Shown here in pieces: positions 31,933-41,858 of a DNA stretch of 64,000 nucleotides (positions are counted from its first letter, which is position 1; every line of letters begins with the position of its first letter). Origin of the DNA: an uncultured Clostridia bacterium (GTDB lineage: Bacteria; Bacillota; Clostridia; TANB77; CAG-508); contig CAKPCF010000001.1 of NCBI GenBank assembly GCA_934141445.1, forward strand, positions 70,426 through 134,425, read 5' to 3'. The position numbers were made by a program, and so were the translations under genes. The notes below the pieces were generated by a model. That model had not been told where the DNA came from and ran no database searches. It saw only the letters and a program-made list of their open reading frames with translations.

Positions 31933-33822
31933 TTGAAAATTGACAAATTAAAAATAAATGGTTTTGGAAAAATTACTAAAAGAGAAATAGAATTTAGTGA
32001 AAATATAAATATAATTTATGGAAACAATGAGGCTGGAAAATCTACTTTATTGAGATTTATTCCGTGCATGTTATATGGTGTATCAAAAAATAAAAATGGT
32101 AAAGAAATATCTGATTTTGATAGATTTAAACCATGGCATACAGATGAATTTTCTGGAAAAATACAGTATACACTAGATGATGGAAATAAATATGAGGTAT
32201 ATAGAGATTTTAAAAAGAAAAATCCAATTATTTATGATAATAATCAGCAAGATATTTCTAAAAATTTTGAAGTAGATAAAACAAAAGGAATTGATTTTTA
32301 TACAGAGCAAACTGGTATTGATGAAGAAACTTTTTTAAATACTGCAATATCTGAGCAGGAAGAGTTAAGACTAAATAAAAACAATCAAAATAGTATAATC
32401 CAAAAACTTAGCAATTTAGCTTCAACTGGTGATGATAATATTTCATATAAAAAATCTTATGATAAACTTTCAAAAATGCAAATAGAAAAAGTCGGAACTG
32501 AAAGAAGTAGTCAAAGACCATTAAATATTGTAACAAATAATATTCATGAATTAAATGCAAAAAGAAAAGAATTAAAGACAACAATAGACAGTATGCAAAG
32601 TAGCATTTCTTCGAAAGATGAAGTAGAAAATCAGCTTGCTGAAGAAAAAAATAAAAGTAACTTTTTGAAAAAATTAAAACTTGATTATGAGAATAATAGA
32701 GTTAAAATTGCAGAAGTAAATGTAAATAAGAATTTAGAAGATGAGTATAAAGAAAAGATAGAGTTTTTAAAAGATAAGATTGATGAAAATGCTGAAAGTA
32801 ATATTAAAAAGAAAAAAATAAATTTCATGCCATACTATGTAGTATCTGCGATTTTTTTGATATTAAGTATAGCATTGTATATCTTTACTAAAAACATACT
32901 ATTAAGTCTTGCATGCATAATTCCTGTATTAGTTTGCATTATTATTGCTATTATAAAAAATCAAAAAAATAATAAAGAGGTAAAAGCAAAAATTGATGAA
33001 TTATCTGAAATAAGAAATAATATAGCAAATGAAATAAAAATATTAACAGAAACAAAAGAAAATAAAAAGAAAGTTTATGAGCAAAGTTATAATGCTTTAA
33101 TGCAAGAAATTGAAGAAAGTAAAAACAATTTAAAAAAGGAATATATTAGTAAAGTAAATGCAAATTACATATTAACAGCTTTGGAATATTCTTATGAAGA
33201 AATAATTCAAGAACTTGAAACAATAGAAAATAAGATTCATACTCTTGAATTTAAACTACATACAATTAGAAATGATGTCGAAAGTTTAAATACACAAATA
33301 GAAGAATGTACACAAATAGAAGAAGAGATTGAAATTGAAGTATCAAAAAGGGATAGTTTATTAAAACTTAATACTTCTTTTGAACTTGCTAAAGATTGTT
33401 TGCAAAAAGCCTATGAAGAAACAAAACAAAGTATTAGTCCAAAATTTACTCAAAACCTTGGTAATACAATAAAAAATATTTCTAATGGTAAATATGTAAA
33501 TGTAAAATTAAATGATGTAGATGGCTTAATTGCAGAAATTGAAACAGGTGAATATATGCCAATAAGTAGACTAAGTACAGGAACAATAGACCAAATGTAT
33601 TTGTCACTTAGATTAAGCGCTTTGCTTGAGGTTAGTGATGAAAAAATGCCTATTATATTAGATGAGGCTTTTGCATACTTTGATGATGAGAGATTAAGCA
33701 ATATTTTAAACTATATTAAAAAAGAATATCCAGAATATCAAATCTTAATTTTTACTTGTTCAAATAGAGAAAGAACAGTTTTAGATAGATTAGGAATTGA
33801 GTATACTTTATGTGAAATTTAG
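31933..33822 (+). CDS. SbcC/YhaN-like SMC-type ATPase with central membrane hairpin
   Basis: About 629 residues. Walker A is YGNNEAGKSTLL near residue 33, and the C-terminal half of the ATPase has the LSTGTIDQMYLSLRLSAL signature and LDEAFAYFDDERL Walker B. The middle is coiled coil, but it is interrupted by two adjacent hydrophobic helices (about residues 295-335, MPYYVVSAIFLIL... and LLSLACIIPVLVC), unlike soluble SbcC. The frame opens with GTG at 31924, but AGGAGG at 31919-31924 fits the TTG at 31933. It forms a complex with the preceding nuclease. The membrane hairpin resembles the YhaN subgroup of Bacillota and suggests DNA processing at the membrane. Confidence 0.82.
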   Translation: MKIDKLKINGFGKITKREIEFSENINIIYGNNEAGKSTLLRFIPCMLYGVSKNKNGKEISDFDRFKPWHTDEFSGKIQYTLDDGNKYEVYRDFKKKNPIIYDNNQQDISKNFEVDKTKGIDFYTEQTGIDEETFLNTAISEQEELRLNKNNQNSIIQKLSNLASTGDDNISYKKSYDKLSKMQIEKVGTERSSQRPLNIVTNNIHELNAKRKELKTTIDSMQSSISSKDEVENQLAEEKNKSNFLKKLKLDYENNRVKIAEVNVNKNLEDEYKEKIEFLKDKIDENAESNIKKKKINFMPYYVVSAIFLILSIALYIFTKNILLSLACIIPVLVCIIIAIIKNQKNNKEVKAKIDELSEIRNNIANEIKILTETKENKKKVYEQSYNALMQEIEESKNNLKKEYISKVNANYILTALEYSYEEIIQELETIENKIHTLEFKLHTIRNDVESLNTQIEECTQIEEEIEIEVSKRDSLLKLNTSFELAKDCLQKAYEETKQSISPKFTQNLGNTIKNISNGKYVNVKLNDVDGLIAEIETGEYMPISRLSTGTIDQMYLSLRLSALLEVSDEKMPIILDEAFAYFDDERLSNILNYIKKEYPEYQILIFTCSNRERTVLDRLGIEYTLCEI

Positions 33823-33900
33823 TTATAATTTATTTTATATATTATGATATTAGTAAATTAAAAATGGAAAAAACATAGAAAAATAGCTAAAAATAAGGGG

Positions 33901-33929
33901 TTGTGCAATAAAAAAATATATGATATAAT
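33901..33929 (+). promoter_or_regulatory. Promoter of prfA
   Basis: TTGTGC (33901-33906), a 17-bp spacer and TATAAT (33924-33929), 34 bp before the ATG. Confidence 0.65.
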
Positions 33930-33962
33930 ATTCTAGCAAATTAAAGAAAAGGAAGTTTTTGT

Positions 33963-35027
33963 ATGTTTCAAAAATTAGAAGATGTTGAAAAGAGATATGA
34001 GGAATTAAACAAATTGATAAGTGATCCTGATATGATTTCAAAACAAGATGAATGGAAAAAGTTAATGAAAGAGCATAGCAGCATTGAAGATGTTGTTATG
34101 AAGTACAGAGAATATAAAAAAGTTTCACAAGATTTAGAAGAAGCAAAAGAAATGCTTAACGATCCAGATTTAAAAGAACTTGCAGAAAGTGAAATGCTAT
34201 CTGCAAAAGAAAAATTGCCTAAAATAGAAGAAGAATTAAAAGTTCTTTTAATTCCAAAAGATCCTAATGATGATAACAATGTTATTTGTGAAATCAGAGC
34301 TGGTGCAGGTGGTGAAGAAGCAGCTTTATTTGCTGGAACTTTATTTAGAATGTATTCAATGTATGCAGAGAGAAAGCATTTTAAAATAGATATCATGTAT
34401 GAGAATGCGACTGAACTTGGAGGATATAAAGAAATTTCTTTTATGATAACAGGAAAAGGTGCATATAGTAGATTTAAGTTTGAAAGTGGAGTTCATAGAG
34501 TACAAAGAGTGCCAGATACTGAAAGTAGTGGTAGAATTCATACTTCAACAGTTACAGTAGCAGTTCTTCCAGAAGTAGAAGACGTAGAGATTGAAATAAA
34601 CCCTGCTGATGTAAAAATGGAAGTATTTAGAGCTTCAGGTGCTGGTGGACAGCATGTTAATAAAACATCATCAGCTGTTCGTTTAATACATGAACCAACA
34701 GGATTAGTTGCAGAATGTCAAACAGAAAGATCACAACTTCAAAATAGAGAATATGCTATGAAAATGCTTCGTTCAAGGTTATACCAAATAGAAAAAGAAA
34801 AACAAGATAAAGAAGTTGCAAATGCAAGAAAAAGCCAAGTAGGTTCTGGTGATAGAAGTGAAAAAATTAGAACATATAACTATCCACAAGGAAGAATTAC
34901 TGACCATAGAATAGGATTGAGTATATTCCAATTTGAAAATTTTTTAAATGGTGATTTAGATGAAATGATAGATAATCTAATTGCAACAGACCAAGCTGAA
35001 AAGTTAAAAGGAGACCAAGAAAACTAA
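33963..35027 (+). CDS. prfA: Peptide chain release factor 1
   Basis: A 354-residue class I release factor. It has the AGAGGEEAALFA segment, the peptidyl-tRNA hydrolysis motif GGQ (SGAGGQHVNKTSSAVR), the RSEKIRTYNYPQGRITDHR region and a C-terminal acidic tail. Length and the lack of an in-frame TGA shift site mark it as RF1 (UAA/UAG) rather than RF2. Own promoter. The usual prmC neighbour is absent from the window. Confidence 0.95.
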   Translation: MFQKLEDVEKRYEELNKLISDPDMISKQDEWKKLMKEHSSIEDVVMKYREYKKVSQDLEEAKEMLNDPDLKELAESEMLSAKEKLPKIEEELKVLLIPKDPNDDNNVICEIRAGAGGEEAALFAGTLFRMYSMYAERKHFKIDIMYENATELGGYKEISFMITGKGAYSRFKFESGVHRVQRVPDTESSGRIHTSTVTVAVLPEVEDVEIEINPADVKMEVFRASGAGGQHVNKTSSAVRLIHEPTGLVAECQTERSQLQNREYAMKMLRSRLYQIEKEKQDKEVANARKSQVGSGDRSEKIRTYNYPQGRITDHRIGLSIFQFENFLNGDLDEMIDNLIATDQAEKLKGDQEN

Positions 35028-35111
35028 TTTGATTAAATATTAAAGATTTATATAATTAAAATACATAAACAATAGAACAAATCATATATTGTAATAAAAA
35101 AGGAGAACTTT

Positions 35112-35846
35112 ATGAAAAGTATTAGTGAAATTACAATGTATGGTTTGTTTTTTGGTATGATAGGAACAACTCTAGGTGGTGTTTTAGGTGCAGTTTTTAA
35201 GGTAAAGTCTAATAAGTTTTTGAGTTTTATTTTAGAATTTGCAGCAGGGCTAATGACAGCAGTTATTTGTTTTGATTTAATACCAGAATCATTAGAGATT
35301 GTATCAATTACTTTATGCATATTTGGAGTGCTACTTGGTGTTATTTCAATGATTTTTTGTGATAAATTGGTAAATAAGGTATATTCTAAAAAAGAAAATG
35401 AAAATAGTTTATTAAAAACGGGAATTATAATATGTATAGGATTAGCAATACATAATTTCCCAGAGGGATTAGCAATTGGTTCTGGTTTTGATGCTTCTCA
35501 AAAATTAGGGCTTTCATTAGCAATTGCAATTGCACTTCATGATATACCAGAAGGTATGTCAATAGCAGTACCGATGAAGAATGGTGGATATAGTAAAGCA
35601 AAATCAATAATTTTAACAGCTATTTCAGGGCTCACAACAGGAATAGGAGCATTTTTTGGAGCTATAATAGGTAATATATCTCTAAATTTAATTGGAATTT
35701 CTTTAGCATTTGCAGCAGGTGCAATGCTTTATATAGTTTCTTGTGAACTAATACCAGAATCAAATAGATTATATAAAGGAAGAATGGGAAGTTTAGGAAA
35801 TATATTAGGTTTGATAATAGGAATGTTTACACAATTTATAAAATAA
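35112..35846 (+). CDS. ZIP family metal transporter
   Basis: A 244-residue membrane protein with eight hydrophobic helices. Helices 4 and 5 carry the ZIP metal-binding signatures HNFPEGLAIG and HDIPEGMSIA, each with His, Pro and Glu. It resembles the ZupT/GufA subgroup and should import zinc or other divalent cations. The ribosome site is AAGGAG. It is monocistronic between prfA and a bidirectional terminator. No metal-regulator site is recognised. Confidence 0.92.
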   Translation: MKSISEITMYGLFFGMIGTTLGGVLGAVFKVKSNKFLSFILEFAAGLMTAVICFDLIPESLEIVSITLCIFGVLLGVISMIFCDKLVNKVYSKKENENSLLKTGIIICIGLAIHNFPEGLAIGSGFDASQKLGLSLAIAIALHDIPEGMSIAVPMKNGGYSKAKSIILTAISGLTTGIGAFFGAIIGNISLNLIGISLAFAAGAMLYIVSCELIPESNRLYKGRMGSLGNILGLIIGMFTQFIK

Positions 35847-35853
35847 TAAAAAT

Positions 35854-35885
35854 AGATGGAAGATTTTGTATTTAATCTTCCATCT
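35854..35885. terminator. Bidirectional terminator
   Basis: The perfect 12-bp arms AGATGGAAGATT / AATCTTCCATCT lie between convergent genes. The T-rich flanks are weak, so efficiency is uncertain. Confidence 0.6.
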
Positions 35886-35899
35886 TATATAGTTAAAGT

Positions 35900-36520
35900 T
35901 TATTTTTCTATTTTTACTCTTTTTCCAGAGTCATTATATTCTAAAATCATCTTTTTTTGATAAGGCACTAAAGAAATGAAAGAAACAACTAAAGATAATT
36001 CTAATATAATTGCACTTGCAAGAGTTTGATTTTTCTTTTCGTTGTAATCAGCTAACATTTCATTTGTTAAATTTGAAGTAAAATCTTTTGAAAATACAGT
36101 ACTGTATGTTTGAGAAGCTACATCAATTGATTTCCTTTCATTTGATAATTTAAGCATTAACAAACAATTTGAAATAATTACTAATACAATAACACAAATT
36201 AAAAAGAATAAATTCATTTTAGATGTTATTTTTTGCATATCTTCATTATTTTCTGTTTTACATTTTTTAAATAAATCAGATGTACTTAATCTACAAATTG
36301 AATGAATTGAAAAATATAAAACAAATGCGAATAGTAAAGGCAATGAAAATGCTAATACTTTTTGATTTGCATTTGGTATATTATAGACAAATGTGCTAAC
36401 TACTAAAGCCAAAGTAAATAATAGGAATCCTATGACAATTCCATAAGATACAAAACCTGTAATTAAAGCTTTAACAACAGTTTTTGCAGGAATTATTTTT
36501 TTATCTTCTGTTTTCTCCAT
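35900..36520 (-). CDS. Four-helix membrane protein of unknown function
   Basis: A 206-residue protein with four hydrophobic helices (about 17-42, 52-75, 98-118 and 168-187) and a charged loop before the last one. The C-terminus is basic (GKRVKIEK). There is a good AGGAGG ribosome site. I recognise no domain. It is single, lies between the ZIP gene and pcrA, and reads opposite to both. Confidence 0.6.
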   Translation of the reverse strand: MEKTEDKKIIPAKTVVKALITGFVSYGIVIGFLLFTLALVVSTFVYNIPNANQKVLAFSLPLLFAFVLYFSIHSICRLSTSDLFKKCKTENNEDMQKITSKMNLFFLICVIVLVIISNCLLMLKLSNERKSIDVASQTYSTVFSKDFTSNLTNEMLADYNEKKNQTLASAIILELSLVVSFISLVPYQKKMILEYNDSGKRVKIEK

Positions 36521-36706
36521 AATTTCCTCCTAAGTATATAAAAATCTATTAAAATAATAACATATACGATAAAAATAGACAATAGATTTGTAAAAATTAT
36601 TCCTTTTTTGGAAGTTTTATGTTACAATTTTCAATATGTTTAAAATGAATTTTATGATTAACACTAAATAATTTGAATATAGTTTGTCAATTGTAAATAA
36701 AAGTAA

Positions 36707-36735
36707 TTGACTAATTATATAAAAACATATATAAT
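36707..36735 (+). promoter_or_regulatory. Promoter of pcrA
   Basis: TTGACT (36707-36712), a 17-bp spacer and TATAAT (36730-36735), 38 bp before the ATG. Confidence 0.75.
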
Positions 36736-36772
36736 GCATACAAACATAAGTTCTTAATGTTAGGAGAGAAAA

Positions 36773-39106
36773 ATGGGATTATTAGATGAATTAAATGATA
36801 AACAATATGATGCTGTTGTTAATACAGAAGGTCCTTGCTTAGTTATAGCAGGTGCTGGTAGTGGAAAAACTAAAGTATTAACACATAAGATAGCATATTT
36901 AATAGATGAAAAAAATGTTAAGCCTTGGAATATACTTGCTATTACTTTTACTAATAAAGCTGCGAATGAAATGAAAGACAGAGTTGAAAAACTTGTTGGA
37001 GATATTGCAAAAGATATGTGGATTGGTACATTCCATGCAATATGTGTAAGAATACTTAGAAAATTTATTGATAGATTAGGATTTGAAAGTTCTTTTGTTA
37101 TTTTTGATACATCTGATCAAAAGACAATGGTTAAACAAATAATAAAATCACAAGACTTGGATGATAAAATATTTTCAGATAAATCTGTTTTATATGAAAT
37201 AAGTAATGCAAAAAACGAAATGTTAGACCCAGCAGCTTATGCTGTAAGAGCAAATGGCGATTTTAGAAAAGAAAAAATTGCAGATATATATAGAATTTAT
37301 CAAAAAAGATTAAAAGAAAATAATGCGATTGACTTTGATGATATAATCAATTTTACAATTCAGATTTTAATGGATAATCCAGACATTTTAGAGTATTATA
37401 CAGAAAAATTTAGATATGTATTAGTTGATGAGTATCAGGATACAAATAAAGCACAATTTACATTAGTTACTTTGCTTGCCTCAAAATATGGAAATATAAC
37501 AGTTGTTGGAGATAATGACCAAGGTATATATTCTTTTAGAGGTGCTGATATAAGTAATATTTTAAATTTTGAAAAGGATTTTCCAGGTACTAAAATTATT
37601 AAATTAGAGCAAAATTATAGATGTACACAAAATATTTTAAATGCTGCAAATGCCGTAATTAAAAACAATGAAACAAAATATGAAAAAAAATTATGGACTA
37701 AAAATGAAGAAGGAAATCTTCCAAAAGTATATAGAGGAAACGATGAATATGATGAAGCTAACTATGTAGTAAATCAAATAGAACATTTAAAGCTTTCTGA
37801 ACATTATAATTATTCTGACTTTGCTGTATTATATCGTATGAACTCACAATCTCGTAGTATAGAGGATATTTTAAGAAGAGAAGATGTACCATATAAAATT
37901 GTTGGTGGTTTAAAATTCTATGAAAGAAAAGAAATTAAAGATATAATTGCCTATTTAAGATTGATTCAAAATACAGCAGATAATTTGAGTTTAACAAGAA
38001 TTATAAATGAACCTAAAAGAGGGGTTGGAAAAACAAGTTTAGACAATATCGAATCAATTGCTACTTCTAATGGAATTTCAATGTTTGAAGTAATTAAAAG
38101 AGCCGATGAATTTGGATTATCCAGAGTTTTTTCAAATACAAGAGAATTTATTAGTACAATAGAAGAATTAAGACAAGAAAAAGATAATACAAAAGTTTCA
38201 GAACTTATTAAGAAGACTTTGCAATTAACAGGTTATACAGCTTCATTAGAAAATGAAAATACAGTTGAAGCAGAAAATAGAATTGAAAACTTAGACGAAT
38301 TTTTAACAGTTGCTATTGAATTTGAAGAAGAATCTGCAGAAAGTTCATTAAGTGAATTTTTAGAAGGAATTACTTTAAGTTCTGATTTAGATGGTGTAGA
38401 AGATACAGATAATTCAGTTACATTAATGACATTACATAGTGCAAAAGGTCTAGAATTTCCAGTTGTATTTTTAGTTGGAATGGAAGAAGGAATTTTCCCA
38501 GGATATAAATCAATTGGCGAACCAAAGGAATTAGAAGAAGAGAGAAGACTTTGTTATGTTGGTATCACAAGGGCAAAGCAACAATTGTTTATGACTTGTG
38601 CAAAACAAAGAACAATATTTGGTTCAACAAGTTGCAATGGTGTATCTAGATTTTTGAAAGAAATTCCAGCTAATATGTTAGATGGATATGAAGATGCAAT
38701 TAAGCCACAAAATGATAGTAGATTTTCAAGCAATGATAGATATGAATGGAGCTATGGAAACAGCAGAGCTGGTAGTGGTTATGGTGGATATTCTAAAGAT
38801 TATGGTAGTGTTACATCATATAAAGATAATAGTGTGGCAGCAAAATCAAATTCAACAATAAGCTCTGGATTTAAGTTTAGAACAGCAGAAAACTTCTTAA
38901 ATAATTTAGGACAAACTAAAAAAGGAAATGATGTTGATTTAAGTGGCTATAAATCAGGAGTAAAAGTATTCCATAAAAAGTTTGGTGAAGGAATAATCAA
39001 CAGTGTAGAAACTGAAGGAGAAGATTTAAAAGTAGATATAAGCTTTGAAAAAGTTGGACATAAGAGATTGATGGCAAAATTTGCTGGATTAGAGATAATA
39101 GAATAA
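36773..39106 (+). CDS. pcrA: ATP-dependent DNA helicase PcrA/UvrD
   Basis: A 777-residue superfamily 1 helicase of standard PcrA length. Motifs: Q-motif LNDKQYDAV, Walker A AGAGSGKT, ITFTNKAANEM, GTFHAIC, LVDEYQDTN, GDNDQGIYSFRGAD, LEQNYRCTQNI, LMTLHSAKGLEFPVVFL and RRLCYVGITRAKQ. The Gly/Ser/Tyr-rich linker (about 650-690) leads to the C-terminal Tudor-like domain (VFHKKFGEGIIN) that contacts RNA polymerase. It acts in repair and in removing RecA or stalled polymerase. In many Bacillota ligA follows pcrA; here a terminator does. Confidence 0.95.
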   Translation: MGLLDELNDKQYDAVVNTEGPCLVIAGAGSGKTKVLTHKIAYLIDEKNVKPWNILAITFTNKAANEMKDRVEKLVGDIAKDMWIGTFHAICVRILRKFIDRLGFESSFVIFDTSDQKTMVKQIIKSQDLDDKIFSDKSVLYEISNAKNEMLDPAAYAVRANGDFRKEKIADIYRIYQKRLKENNAIDFDDIINFTIQILMDNPDILEYYTEKFRYVLVDEYQDTNKAQFTLVTLLASKYGNITVVGDNDQGIYSFRGADISNILNFEKDFPGTKIIKLEQNYRCTQNILNAANAVIKNNETKYEKKLWTKNEEGNLPKVYRGNDEYDEANYVVNQIEHLKLSEHYNYSDFAVLYRMNSQSRSIEDILRREDVPYKIVGGLKFYERKEIKDIIAYLRLIQNTADNLSLTRIINEPKRGVGKTSLDNIESIATSNGISMFEVIKRADEFGLSRVFSNTREFISTIEELRQEKDNTKVSELIKKTLQLTGYTASLENENTVEAENRIENLDEFLTVAIEFEEESAESSLSEFLEGITLSSDLDGVEDTDNSVTLMTLHSAKGLEFPVVFLVGMEEGIFPGYKSIGEPKELEEERRLCYVGITRAKQQLFMTCAKQRTIFGSTSCNGVSRFLKEIPANMLDGYEDAIKPQNDSRFSSNDRYEWSYGNSRAGSGYGGYSKDYGSVTSYKDNSVAAKSNSTISSGFKFRTAENFLNNLGQTKKGNDVDLSGYKSGVKVFHKKFGEGIINSVETEGEDLKVDISFEKVGHKRLMAKFAGLEIIE

Positions 39107-39134
39107 ATTTGATTGAGGGATAAATCAATGAGAT

Positions 39135-39173
39135 AAAAAAGAAAATCAATTTTAAAACTGATTTTCTTTTTTT
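39135..39173. terminator. Bidirectional terminator after pcrA
   Basis: The perfect 14-bp arms AAAAAAGAAAATCA / TGATTTTCTTTTTT enclose a 10-base loop and have T runs in both directions. Confidence 0.9.
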
Positions 39174-39203
39174 AATATATAAATAATAAATATGTTAAAA
39201 ACA

Positions 39204-40022
39204 TTATTGAGTAGGTCCATCATTGCCTTTTTCATTACTATTTTCTGGGTTAGTAGAATGTGTTTGTCCAACAGATATAGAACTTTTTGACTTTGAACTT
39301 TGTGCTACTCTGTTAGCTTTTATATTTGCCATAGCATTGTGTTCAAGTTTGTTACCTTCATTATGAAGTACATATTGGTCAAATGAATTAGAAGTTCTAG
39401 TTGGTTGTAATTTTGGAGATATTATATCTTTTTCAGATGGAGTAGTTGGAGTTTTAGGAATATCTTCTTTTGTAGGAGGAGATATTATAGTTGCATTATT
39501 TTTAATAGCTTTTTTATTATTTTTTCCAAAAGTATTTCTTGTAGCATTTGTTATTCTATCTCCCATAGAACGAATTGCTGACATTATAGTAGATTTTCTA
39601 TCATAGTCTTCAAAACTCATATTAGTATGTTTTGCTTTGGTTACATTTGGATCAGGTAAAGATTTTTGTGTAAAACGTTTAAAAATATTAGAAAAACTAC
39701 TTCTTATTTTTTCAAAAAAGCTCTTTTTTTCAGGAACTTCTATAATATAATTATCTTGAGAACTTACATTTGCTTGGGAATTCTCACTTGATTCATGTTC
39801 CATTTCAGATGGTTTATGCATAATAGGATCTTTTTGAGTATTTATACTTTTATATAATGAAGTATGATTTAGTGTGAAATTGGAAGATATATCATTTTGA
39901 GTATAATTAAATATAGGCTCATTCATAGCAGGGTCATCTATTGTTGAAAATATATTATTTAGTTTGTCTTCTAAAAGACCATTTTGGTCTAAAGAAGTTG
40001 TTACATTATTTGAATTTACCAT
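39204..40022 (-). CDS. Largely disordered protein of unknown function
   Basis: A 272-residue soluble protein rich in Asn, Ser, Thr and Lys. There is no signal sequence. A short basic, Phe-rich patch (KKSFFEKIRSSFSNIFKRF, about residues 101-119) may be an amphipathic membrane-binding helix. The remaining sequence, with PPTKEDIPKTPTTPSEKD in the middle and a Ser/Asn-rich end, is probably disordered. No domain recognised. It is single and divergent from the ABC-F gene. Confidence 0.55.
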   Translation of the reverse strand: MVNSNNVTTSLDQNGLLEDKLNNIFSTIDDPAMNEPIFNYTQNDISSNFTLNHTSLYKSINTQKDPIMHKPSEMEHESSENSQANVSSQDNYIIEVPEKKSFFEKIRSSFSNIFKRFTQKSLPDPNVTKAKHTNMSFEDYDRKSTIMSAIRSMGDRITNATRNTFGKNNKKAIKNNATIISPPTKEDIPKTPTTPSEKDIISPKLQPTRTSNSFDQYVLHNEGNKLEHNAMANIKANRVAQSSKSKSSISVGQTHSTNPENSNEKGNDGPTQ

Positions 40023-40150
40023 AACAATACTCCAAAATATATTATAATCTAATTATAGTATATAAATATTTAAATAAAACTACAATAACAACAGTATTAC
40101 AATAAAAATACAAATTGGTAACATAAATTATATGATATTTTAAATTTGGT

Positions 40151-40179
40151 TTGCAATAATTAAGCTTTTATAGTATAAT
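40151..40179 (+). promoter_or_regulatory. Promoter of the ABC-F gene
   Basis: TTGCAA (40151-40156), a 17-bp spacer and TATAAT (40174-40179), 28 bp before the ATG. Confidence 0.65.
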
Positions 40180-40207
40180 CAAATAGTTATATAAAGGAGG
40201 AATCAAA

Positions 40208-41794
40208 ATGTTAAGTGCAAATGGCGTAACACTAAGATTTGGAAAAAGAGTATTATTTGAAGATGTAAATATTAAATTTACAAAAGGTAATTGTTATGGA
40301 ATTATAGGGGCAAATGGTGCTGGAAAATCAACTTTCTTAAAAATTTTATCAGGTGAAATAGAACCTAATAAGGGAGAAGTTGTTTTAGATAAAGGTGAAA
40401 GAATTTCTATTTTAAAACAAGACCACTTTGCTTTTGAAGGTTATACATTATTAGATACAGTTATGATGGGAAACACAGAGCTATATCGTATTATGAAAGA
40501 AAAAGATGCTATATATAGTAAGCCAGATTTTTCAGAAGAAGATGGAATGAAAGCAGCAAAATTGGAAGAAAGATTTGCTGAATTAGATGGATGGAATGCT
40601 GAATCTGATGCAGCTAAAATGCTTAATGATTTAGGAATCGAAGCAGATATGCATTATAAGTATATGAGTGAAATTGAAGCAAAAGATAAGGTAAAAGTTT
40701 TACTAGCTCAAGCTTTATTTGGAAATCCAGATGTATTATTACTGGATGAACCTACAAACGATTTGGATTTAAAAACAATCAATTGGTTACAAGATTTCTT
40801 AATTGATTTTGAAAATACAGTAATAGTAGTATCACATGATAGATACTTTTTAAATAAAGTTTGTACTTATATTGCAGATGTTGATTTTGGAAAAATAAAA
40901 TTATATCCAGGAAACTATGATTTCTGGTATGAATCAAGCCAATTAGCATTAAAACAAATGAAAGAAGCAAATAAGAAAAAAGAAGAGAGAATTAAAGAAT
41001 TACAAGAATTTATTGCAAGATTTAGTGCTAATGCTTCAAAATCAAAACAAGCAACTTCTAGAAAAAAATCATTAGAGAAAATTGAGTTAGATGAAATTAA
41101 ACCATCTAATAGAAAATATCCATATATTGATTTTAAACCAGATAGAGAACAGGGAAAAGAAGTTTTAGAAGTAAAGAATTTAACAAAAACAATCAATGGA
41201 GAAAAGATCTTAGACAATTTAAGCTTTACAATAAAAAGAGAAGATAAAGTTGCATTATTATCAGATAATGAAATTGCTAAAACTGTATTATTCCAAATAT
41301 TAGCAGGAGAATTAGAACCAGATTCTGGTGAAATAAATTTTGGAACAACAATATCTGTTGATTATTTCCCAAAAGATAATAACTATTTATTCCAAGATAA
41401 AATGAGTATTGTTGACTGGTTAAGACAATATTCAAAAGACCCAGATGAAACTTATGTTAGAGGATTTTTAGGAAGAATGTTGTTTTCCGGTGAAGAAGCC
41501 TTAAAAGATGTAACTGTATTATCTGGTGGAGAGAAAGTAAGATGTGTTTTGTCAAAACTTATGCTTTCTGGAGCAAATTTTTTGATGTTTGATGAACCAA
41601 CTAACCATTTAGATATGGAAAGTATTACAGCTTTAAATGAGGGCATGAAAAAATATAAAGGAATCATGATATTTACTTCACATGACCATCAATTGATGCA
41701 AACTGTTGCAAATAAAATTATTGATATTTCAAATAATGAAGTAGTTATCCGTGAATGTACTTATGATGAATATTTAGAAGAACAATCAAAATAG
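40208..41794 (+). CDS. ABC-F family ATPase (YkpA/YbiT-like)
   Basis: A 528-residue soluble protein with two ATP-binding domains and no membrane part, the ABC-F layout; members bind ribosomes and affect translation. Domain 1 has a full Walker A (GANGAGKST) and LLLDEPTNDLD but a degenerate signature (YMSEIEAKDK). Domain 2 has the canonical signature LSGGEKVR and FDEPTNHLD but an altered Walker A (LSDNEIAKT in place of GxxGxGKT). So one composite ATP site looks canonical and the other weakened. The linker (about 245-300) is Lys/Glu-rich helical. It is closest to the housekeeping YkpA/YbiT group, not to an obvious antibiotic-resistance type. Confidence 0.9.
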   Translation: MLSANGVTLRFGKRVLFEDVNIKFTKGNCYGIIGANGAGKSTFLKILSGEIEPNKGEVVLDKGERISILKQDHFAFEGYTLLDTVMMGNTELYRIMKEKDAIYSKPDFSEEDGMKAAKLEERFAELDGWNAESDAAKMLNDLGIEADMHYKYMSEIEAKDKVKVLLAQALFGNPDVLLLDEPTNDLDLKTINWLQDFLIDFENTVIVVSHDRYFLNKVCTYIADVDFGKIKLYPGNYDFWYESSQLALKQMKEANKKKEERIKELQEFIARFSANASKSKQATSRKKSLEKIELDEIKPSNRKYPYIDFKPDREQGKEVLEVKNLTKTINGEKILDNLSFTIKREDKVALLSDNEIAKTVLFQILAGELEPDSGEINFGTTISVDYFPKDNNYLFQDKMSIVDWLRQYSKDPDETYVRGFLGRMLFSGEEALKDVTVLSGGEKVRCVLSKLMLSGANFLMFDEPTNHLDMESITALNEGMKKYKGIMIFTSHDHQLMQTVANKIIDISNNEVVIRECTYDEYLEEQSK

Positions 41795-41799
41795 TTATA

Positions 41800-41834
41800 A
41801 AAAGTGGAAAACATTTTGTTCTTCCACTTTTATT
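41800..41834 (+). terminator. Terminator after the ABC-F gene
   Basis: The 10-bp arms AAAAGTGGAA / TTCCACTTTT are followed by TATTATA. Confidence 0.7.
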
Positions 41835-41858
41835 ATATAATCGGAGATTATTGATTTT

